From Alphaproteobacteria bacterium (lineage in GTDB: Bacteria; Pseudomonadota; Alphaproteobacteria; Micavibrionales; UBA2020), in assembly GCA_023136145.1 (NCBI GenBank), contig JAGLRU010000188.1, positions 1 through 16,921 of the forward strand: 16,921 nt of DNA, written 5' to 3'. Every line of letters starts with the position of its first letter. Positions within the stretch are counted from its first letter, which is position 1. The translations under genes were made by a program, and so were the position numbers. Below, piece after piece: positions 12,626 through 16,921 of this stretch. The notes below the pieces were generated by a model. That model had not been told where the DNA came from and did no database searches. It saw nothing but the letters and a program-made list of their open reading frames with translations.

Positions 12626-13639
12626 TCAACCTAAGATACGTTCTGTACCACCTATATTAATAGATCGGTAATACTTTACAAAAGGATGGCGTCGCTCTTC
12701 TACGGGGAATACAGACACCCATTGACCAAATGGATTATTATCTAATAAAACTAAACATCGTATAAATACCAAAGTACCTTCAGCATAATTAATTATCCTT
12801 TCTTGTAAAAAATCCAATAACTCAACAAGCGGAAGCAAACTTATGAGTGTATCTTTGTGCTGTATCTCTACAAGAGGAGGATTAATAGATCCGTCTGAAT
12901 TCATATTAAAATCACTTAATATGACTTGTTGTTTATTTTTTGGGTGTTCGCTTGAGTTTCTAATATTTCTGATAAGTATAAAAAACTTCTTACTTTCATT
13001 CCAAGACGATACAAAATCAGGTTCAATATTTGGTAATTTTCTAATGGCATTATCATACTCGGATAATTTAGGTTTTTTGTCTGCATTTGGTAAGAGATGC
13101 AACTTATACAAAGATAAAATTCCATCTTTTGCTTTATCAGCTCTAACAAAAATATTATGAAGCTTTGTATTAAGGTCAGGAATAGACGGAAGAGAGAAAG
13201 CATTTGTTTTTTGTTTTTCTTGTAAAATTATATTTTCTTTTTGAGAAATTTTATCCTTCAGACTAGAAATCATTTCTTGTAATTCTAAAACGTGTTTTAC
13301 AAGATCAAGGCTACCTTCAAATAAGTTTCCTATAAAAGGTCTAACTGTCGCATTATTTTCGTCAAACAAGTATTTTGCCGTTAGTAAAATCCTTGCAACA
13401 ATTTCATTATCGTAACCTGCTGAAAGAACTTTTTGACTAAGATTAGGAATGTTAAGATTTGTACGATCAGGATCAATATCGTCAGCTAGTCGTATTTTAT
13501 AAACTCCTTTTTCTTTTATAGCATAAAGTGCATCAGTTGTTGATAGTAACTCTTTTATTGCAGAGTTATCATCATCATCCCCGACCATAAGAGTTCCAGC
13601 AAATTCTCGTTGCTTATCTATTGGAAGTTTTTTACTCAT
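12626..13639 (-). CDS. Protein of unknown family with a coiled coil and a HEPN-like RX4H motif
   Basis: A 337-residue soluble protein that I do not recognise. The start is acidic and polar. Residues about 112-145 form a probable coiled coil (LVKHVLELQEMISSLKDKIS). The C-terminal half is helical and contains LIRNIRNSSEHPKN (223-236). Within it R227-NSSE-H232 matches the RX4-6H signature of HEPN domains, whose members are often RNases in defence and toxin systems. The following VELLDFLQERIINYAEG helix is compatible with a helical bundle. There is no signal peptide or membrane segment. Base composition is clearly more AT-rich than both the phage genes and the host operon, which suggests recent transfer. 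It stands alone, with an AAGGTG ribosome site about ten bases before ATG 13639. The RNase suggestion rests on one motif only. Confidence 0.8.
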   Translation of the reverse strand: MSKKLPIDKQREFAGTLMVGDDDDNSAIKELLSTTDALYAIKEKGVYKIRLADDIDPDRTNLNIPNLSQKVLSAGYDNEIVARILLTAKYLFDENNATVRPFIGNLFEGSLDLVKHVLELQEMISSLKDKISQKENIILQEKQKTNAFSLPSIPDLNTKLHNIFVRADKAKDGILSLYKLHLLPNADKKPKLSEYDNAIRKLPNIEPDFVSSWNESKKFFILIRNIRNSSEHPKNKQQVILSDFNMNSDGSINPPLVEIQHKDTLISLLPLVELLDFLQERIINYAEGTLVFIRCLVLLDNNPFGQWVSVFPVEERRHPFVKYYRSINIGGTERILG

Positions 13640-13714
13640 ACAACAGAATCACCTTGAATTATTTAATTACTTTTTCCTATTATACAAAATTTCTTGCCAG
13701 TATCCGTATAAATT

Positions 13715-14434
13715 TCAAAAAGTTTCCAACCCTGCATCAGCAATACTCAATCGTTTAACGTCGATATTTCCCGCATCTCCTTCTACAACAATGGCAGCCT
13801 TTGTGTCCGTGTCAGCGTCCAGACTTCTTAGCTGCCAGCGACTAATACGCGTCCATTGTTTCTGTTCTGGCAGGGGAAGAACCGAAAATTTTTCCATCGC
13901 GCCGTGGACTCCCGTGCCGGACGCCTTGATAACAGCTTCCTTGCACGTCCATATCTCGTAAAATTTTTGCAGCCGGATATCTTCCGCACATAATTTAAGA
14001 AAATCAACCTCATCCGGATGGAAAGCATGTTTTGCTATTTTCATGCAGTCCAAAAGGGAACGCCGCCCTATCGATTGAACATCAATGCCAACTTCTCTTC
14101 GCTCTGAAAAAACAATCATCACCCATACGCCGGAATGAGAAAGACTAAAACGTAAATCGCCGCAAGGATTCTGCCAACGCGGTTTCCCGTGATCTCCAAA
14201 GCTCATCTGCAACGTCCTGCCGTCCTGCCCCAGATAACGCCCACCAAGATGCCGCAGCAACGCACGCCCCGCGCAAAAACGTGTGCGGTCATCCTGTATT
14301 TTATAACGCGCCATACGCGTATGCTCGTCAGGGGAAAGAAACGACTGCATATGCCCTAAAAAATTTTCAGGAACAGATGTCCAGTCAAACGCCCAGACGT
14401 GAAGAGTATTTTTTTTCAGAGAAAAAATCTGCAT
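13715..14434 (-). CDS. 4'-phosphopantetheinyl transferase, Sfp type
   Basis: A 239-residue enzyme that transfers 4'-phosphopantetheine from coenzyme A to a conserved serine of carrier proteins (ACP, PCP). Signatures are FSLSHSG (96-102), VGIDVQ (115-120, Asp118 a metal ligand), and FYEIWTCKEAVIKASGTG (158-175, with Glu166). An N-terminal RTRFCAGRALLRHLG segment binds the substrate. Length is typical of Sfp/Gsp/HetI members. The position usually filled by Glu in GIDVE is Gln120 here, as in some relatives. The gene lies 24 bases after the periplasmic sensor gene on the same strand, with AAGG seven bases before ATG 14434, so it is probably the last gene of the ECF operon. No carrier-protein gene is visible nearby, so the target is unknown. 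Confidence 0.93.
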   Translation of the reverse strand: MQIFSLKKNTLHVWAFDWTSVPENFLGHMQSFLSPDEHTRMARYKIQDDRTRFCAGRALLRHLGGRYLGQDGRTLQMSFGDHGKPRWQNPCGDLRFSLSHSGVWVMIVFSERREVGIDVQSIGRRSLLDCMKIAKHAFHPDEVDFLKLCAEDIRLQKFYEIWTCKEAVIKASGTGVHGAMEKFSVLPLPEQKQWTRISRWQLRSLDADTDTKAAIVVEGDAGNIDVKRLSIADAGLETF

Positions 14435-14458
14435 AAAAGTACCTTCTATAGGAGTTTC

Positions 14459-14935
14459 TTACTCCCTCCTACTCTCTCTACTCTGCTTGTTCTCTCTGCT
14501 CTTCCTGCCGTGCCTATCACTCCTTTCAAATAATTTAGCACGATATTGCGATGGAAGAGCATCCGCCGCATCCAGCATCATCTTTTGAGTGAGAATTTGC
14601 ATCTCAGATGTTTTGTCACGCAAATCGATCAGCTTCCGTTCCGCTTCCTCGCGGGTGTAGGAATCACTCCCCATAAATTGCGAAATATCCTTGCGGGCGT
14701 TTTTAATATCTTCCCTTGCGGCTCTCAATTCTTGCCGTTTCTGTTTGAATATTTTTTTCACATCATCGCGTTCAATTTTGGGCAATGCTTCCAAACGCAT
14801 AACCCTCTTTTCTGCAACGGCTTCTTTTTTTCCGGGATCCGCAAACAAGGTACGACCCGTAAGCGTTGCCCCTAATATCACATTCAAGGCAATCGAAACA
14901 AACAATAAACCCTTAATTACCAAATCTTTTCTCAT
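14459..14935 (-). CDS. Periplasmic heavy-metal sensor-like protein (CnrX/Metal_resist type)
   Basis: A 158-residue protein with an uncleaved-looking N-terminal membrane anchor (LVIKGLLFVSIALNVILGAT) and a long helical periplasmic part. The latter has the family pattern: MRLEALPKIERDDVKKIFKQ, then RQELRAAREDIKNARKDISQ, and later QMLT-type helices ending in DALPSQYRAKLFER. The tail is a charged Arg/Lys/Ser stretch. Relatives (CnrX, ZraP-like, Metal_resist) sit next to ECF sigma factors and sense metals or envelope stress. A clear metal-binding His/Met/Glu set is not evident, so the signal cannot be named. Its ATG overlaps the anti-sigma stop by four bases (14932-14935). Confidence 0.75.
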   Translation of the reverse strand: MRKDLVIKGLLFVSIALNVILGATLTGRTLFADPGKKEAVAEKRVMRLEALPKIERDDVKKIFKQKRQELRAAREDIKNARKDISQFMGSDSYTREEAERKLIDLRDKTSEMQILTQKMMLDAADALPSQYRAKLFERSDRHGRKSRENKQSRESRRE

Positions 14936-15264
14936 AAAATCTCCATCAGTTCATTTTCCACGAAAGCAACAGCAACTATATCAAGGGCGGCATACTCATC
15001 CGCGATATATTTTTCCGATTGTTGATATACGCCGATCCCCAGACCAAGCATCGCGCACAAAGCAAAGCTTGCCATTTTATAAGAAAGACCATATTGCCAG
15101 TCCGACAAAGCTCTTTCCAAAAAGCACCTCCATTTCAAACGTAAAGACTGTTCCTGCGGCAAAGCAGTTGCGGAACGTATGATCTTTTCAGCCAGTCCAG
15201 ACGGAACATCATCAAAGCGTCCTGCTCTCAGCAATTCCCACAATTTTTTGTCTTCATCATTCAT
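14932..15264 (-). CDS. Membrane anti-sigma factor for the ECF sigma factor
   Basis: A 110-residue protein with a cytoplasmic N-terminal part (KLWELLRAGRFDDVPSGLAE), one membrane segment at about 62-81 (YKMASFALCAMLGLGIGVYQ) and a short periplasmic tail. It overlaps the sigma factor stop by four bases (15261-15264) and the sensor start by four bases. That tight sigma/anti-sigma/sensor arrangement is the main evidence. There is no zinc-binding HxxxCxxC motif, so this is not a ZAS-type anti-sigma; it resembles the small membrane anti-sigma proteins of CnrY-like or alphaproteobacterial systems. It is inferred to hold the sigma factor inactive until the periplasmic sensor reports a signal. Confidence 0.7.
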   Translation of the reverse strand: MNDEDKKLWELLRAGRFDDVPSGLAEKIIRSATALPQEQSLRLKWRCFLERALSDWQYGLSYKMASFALCAMLGLGIGVYQQSEKYIADEYAALDIVAVAFVENELMEIL

Positions 15265-15812
15265 CTTATCTCACCCAGCCTTTCCCGCAATTTTTTACGC
15301 GCCCTCACCAACAACCCTTCAAGTGCCTTGATATGCACACCCATCACAGCAGCAGCCTGTGAGTTGCTCATTTCCTCGAAATAACAAAGCACAACGGCCA
15401 TGCGCTGCCGATCCGGCAGAAACTGCACAGCCTGTCTTACCTTCTCTTTTTTCTGAAGAGAAATAATTTGTGCATCCTGATTCTCTCCGGTGTCCTGCAA
15501 CACATCCTCCAGTCCACTTAGACTGATCTGAGGAGAAGGCTTGCGCCGCAACATGTCCAAACAAGTATTGGCGAGAATGCGGTAAAACCATGTACTGAAT
15601 TTTGCCCGCGCCGGATCGAAGCGGATCGCATGAGTCCATACTTTGCAAAAAGCATCTTGCGCGGCTTCTTCCGCATCCTGCTGAGAGTATAGCATTTGCC
15701 TTGCGATAGCGTGCGCTCTGGGAAGATGCCTGACAACCAGCATACGAAAAGACTGCGCGTCCCCTGTTGCAATGCTTTCCATCAGCAAATTGTCCGAAAT
15801 CCCATCCTGCAT
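15261..15812 (-). CDS. ECF-type RNA polymerase sigma factor
   Basis: A 183-residue group-4 (ECF) sigma factor. Region 2 is clear: QDAEEAAQDAFCKVWTHA (45-62, core binding) and KFSTWFYRILANTCLDMLRR (71-90, -10 recognition). A short linker of about 40 residues follows. Region 4 runs from FLPDRQRMAVVLCYFEEMSN through SQAAAVMGVHIKALEGLLVR to RARKKLRERLG (131-180), with the helix-turn-helix for -35 recognition. The length is usual and there is no C-terminal extension. It is the first gene of a four-gene leftward operon with four-base overlaps to the anti-sigma gene. The 282-base upstream region is shared with a divergent secreted protein, a likely regulatory target. A longer overlapping frame (15319-15852) is only a shadow. 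Confidence 0.93.
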   Translation of the reverse strand: MQDGISDNLLMESIATGDAQSFRMLVVRHLPRAHAIARQMLYSQQDAEEAAQDAFCKVWTHAIRFDPARAKFSTWFYRILANTCLDMLRRKPSPQISLSGLEDVLQDTGENQDAQIISLQKKEKVRQAVQFLPDRQRMAVVLCYFEEMSNSQAAAVMGVHIKALEGLLVRARKKLRERLGEIR

Positions 15813-16094
15813 AAATATCTTCTTTTAAGTGCTTTCTTTGGGACACTATCATATCTCCCGTATAATTTCATGGAAGTCAAAATGTCTTCATGCCCAGTCA
15901 AGAGACACATAATATTCCATACGCTTACTTATACGCAGCTATAAGTGAAGTCCCTGCGACAAATTTATAAATATTTTTAACAGACAACGCAGGGGATGCT
16001 CATTTTGATACGTATAGAGGTTTATAGGCTATGAGATAATCTCATATCCATTTTTTCTTAATCTCTAAAGAAATCAAACAAATAGGAGCTTCAC
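15813..16094. promoter_or_regulatory. Divergent regulatory region between the ECF operon and the basic repeat protein gene
   Basis: No gene fits this 282-base gap. It contains two near-identical elements, ttcatg-N2-agtcaa (15867-15880) and ttcatg-N3-agtcaa (15887-15901), about two helix turns apart. A hairpin actata-type arm pair (acttata 15927-15933 with tataagt 15940-15946) follows. A wider inverted pair, ccctgcg (15952-15958) and cgcaggg (15988-15994), and a perfect 15-base palindrome atgagat-a-atctcat (16031-16045) come next. TTGACT occurs twice on the minus strand. Which of these are promoters for the two divergent genes cannot be decided by eye. Confidence 0.45.
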
Positions 16095-16484
16095 ATGAAA
16101 AAACAAGTATTGATTCTTGCAGCCATAGGCGTTCTCTCGTTATCCACCAGTGCTTACGCTCAGAACGGTAAGGCTGCTTTTCCAAACAAACCTTACGTCA
16201 AAAACCATCTGGAAAAAGTCCATAATAACCGTGAAAACATCCGCAACCAACAAAAAAACCGAAAGTACAAGATTGAAAGCCGCCACGACCATCGCAAAAA
16301 TATCCGCAATAAAAAACACAACGCAAAAGCGCGTTATCACAAAGTAAAAGCACGTTATTACAACGCAAAAGTACATCATCCAATCGTAAAAGCACGTTAC
16401 TACAACGCAAAAGCACATCATCCAATCGTAAAAGCACGTTATCACAAAGTAAAAATGCATTATCGCATCAACCACAGACGTTAA
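16095..16484 (+). CDS. Secreted, very basic His/Tyr/Lys repeat protein
   Basis: A 129-residue protein with a classical signal peptide (MKKQVLILAAIGVLSLSTSAYA, cleavage after about residue 22). The mature part is extremely basic. A first half of Asn/Arg/Lys-rich sequence (NNRENIRNQQKNRKYK) is followed by internal repeats: KARYHKV, KARYYNAKVHHPIV, KARYYNAKAHHPIV, KARYHKV, ending KMHYRINHRR. The middle two are encoded by a 42-base DNA repeat. No catalytic fold is expected. Low complexity with Lys, His and Tyr would suit binding of metals, acid buffering (like the acid-shock protein Asr) or coating of an anionic surface. Start 16095 has AGGAG seven to eight bases upstream. It is divergent from the ECF operon and may belong to its regulon; that is inference. 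Confidence 0.75.
   Translation: MKKQVLILAAIGVLSLSTSAYAQNGKAAFPNKPYVKNHLEKVHNNRENIRNQQKNRKYKIESRHDHRKNIRNKKHNAKARYHKVKARYYNAKVHHPIVKARYYNAKAHHPIVKARYHKVKMHYRINHRR
16344..16427 (+). repeat. Two tandem 42-base coding repeats
   Basis: Copies at 16344-16385 and 16386-16427 differ at a few positions; a partial third begins at 16428. They encode the KARYYNAK(V/A)HHPIV units. Shorter related units (gcgcgttatcacaaagt-like) flank them on both sides, so the array reads short-long-long-short, consistent with in-frame duplication by slippage or unequal recombination. Confidence 0.85.
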
Positions 16485-16792
16485 TCTTCAAACAACAAGC
16501 ATATTGCGAAGTCATCCTTATCAAAGGATGGCTCCCTTTCGAGAGCGTTCAGAATTCTGAACGCTCTCTGGGAAAATGCTGATACGTGGATTCCTTCAGA
16601 GATTCCTTTGTTTAATAGCTTATTGCGTACATTTTCTATCGTGGATTTATCTTCGGAACTGGGGTTTGGTGGGGCTTTGATGGAGGGATTTAATCCTGCT
16701 GCTAAGAAGGTGGGTTCGGAAAAGGTAGTTGAACCTGAAATTGCTTTGTCAAAAAAGATCAAGAAACATACACCTGTAAATCCCGCAAACAT
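16481..16792 (-). CDS. Possible small hypothetical protein (opposite strand also open)
   Basis: A 103-residue frame of unknown family. Its C-terminal half looks protein-like (SSEDKSTIENVRNKLLNKGI, then RAFRILNALEREPSFDKDDF), while the N-terminal part is hydrophobic and atypical. Its stop overlaps the stop of the repeat-protein gene by shared TTAA (16481-16484). No good ribosome site precedes ATG 16792. The plus strand is open over nearly the same span: from the TAA of the repeat gene, in the same frame, to a stop at 16805. A strong rightward terminator follows. The coding strand is therefore unsettled. Confidence 0.35.
   Translation of the reverse strand: MFAGFTGVCFLIFFDKAISGSTTFSEPTFLAAGLNPSIKAPPNPSSEDKSTIENVRNKLLNKGISEGIHVSAFSQRAFRILNALEREPSFDKDDFAICLLFED
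16541..16568. repeat. 28-base perfect palindrome
   Basis: The sequence from gagagcgttcagaa to ttctgaacgctctc is a perfect inverted repeat with no spacer. Because of it both strands encode the same peptide, AFRILNAL, in the two open frames. It could be a cruciform, a dimer binding site or a weak terminator stem, but there is no T-run beside it. Confidence 0.8.
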
Positions 16793-16848
16793 AGGCTATA
16801 CATAATCCTTACGCTAAGACTATAGAATCACCTTCATTCAAGATCAGA

Positions 16849-16880
16849 CGGGCAGTATTAGTGTACTGCCCGTTTTTTTT
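16849..16880 (+). terminator. Strong rightward intrinsic terminator
   Basis: A nine-pair stem (cgggcagta 16849-16857 with tactgcccg 16864-16872), a six-base loop and eight T (16873-16880) make a textbook terminator on the plus strand. On the minus strand it has no U-run. It probably ends the transcript of the repeat-protein gene, or of a plus-strand frame ending at 16805. Confidence 0.85.
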
Positions 16881-16921
16881 GTGGATTACCATTCCAGATT
16901 TCAGGACGATGTGGGCGTAAC

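Noticed and set aside
13644..13656. Shared agaatcacctt string here and near 16824
   Set aside because: Eleven bases that include a ribosome-site-like AAGGTG on the reverse strand; too short to claim an attachment site or repeat.
15319..15852. Longer minus-strand frame overlapping the sigma factor gene
   Set aside because: Translation is low-complexity and Cys/Gly-rich; the overlapping frame has complete ECF sigma regions 2 and 4.
16344..16450. CRISPR-like array
   Set aside because: The repeats are contiguous, in frame and coding, with no unique spacers.
16140..16475. Minus-strand frames opposite the basic repeat protein
   Set aside because: Products are repetitive Phe/Val/Cys strings arising from the antisense of a repeat; the plus frame has a signal peptide and ribosome site.

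Overview
The window looks like part of an alphaproteobacterial genome of medium GC content. It holds a leftward phage structural cluster (about 1-12300) next to ordinary host genes (about 13700-16900). The alphaproteobacterial reading is an inference. It rests on the gene order, which closely follows the Rhodobacter-type gene transfer agent (GTA) plan, on families typical of that class (TAC_11/GTA_gp10, TP901-1 tail tube, DUF3168, phiE125 gp8-like connector, TipJ), and on a short ECF sigma/anti-sigma/heavy-metal-sensor operon.

Phage region, in direction of transcription (minus strand, right to left): small terminase subunit, large terminase, HK97 portal, a small chaperone-like protein, prohead protease, an immunity-like small protein, major capsid protein, a decoration-type protein, head-tail connector, head-tail adaptor, tail terminator (DUF3168), tail tube, tail assembly chaperone, a 125-residue protein in the tape-measure slot, an M-like minor tail protein, DUF1833, NlpC/P60 peptidase, and the start of a TipJ-type tail tip protein that leaves the window. 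Together these would package DNA, build a capsid and build a long non-contractile tail. Two passengers interrupt the cluster. One is a Sel1-repeat secreted protein on the opposite strand. The other is a small unknown gene with its own AT-rich repeat region and terminator.

Three points stand out in the phage region. The portal gene appears to carry a one-base frameshift after codon 18. Four intrinsic terminators punctuate the operon, one of them in the leader between a good promoter and the first gene, which suggests processive antitermination. The prohead protease ends in a toxin-type linker motif just before an immunity-like gene, as if a toxin domain had been lost. No integrase, repressor, replication or lysis gene is visible, and no large tape measure is present. 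The element may be a decaying prophage, a GTA-like element, or a prophage whose remaining genes lie left of the window.

Right flank: an AT-rich stretch (about 12300-13700) carries one gene of unknown family with a HEPN-like RX4H motif. A leftward four-gene host operon follows: ECF sigma factor, membrane anti-sigma factor, CnrX-like periplasmic sensor and Sfp-type phosphopantetheinyl transferase. Divergent from it is a secreted, very basic His/Tyr/Lys repeat protein. The last 400 bases are ambiguous: both strands are open, a 28-base perfect palindrome lies inside, and a strong rightward terminator ends the region.
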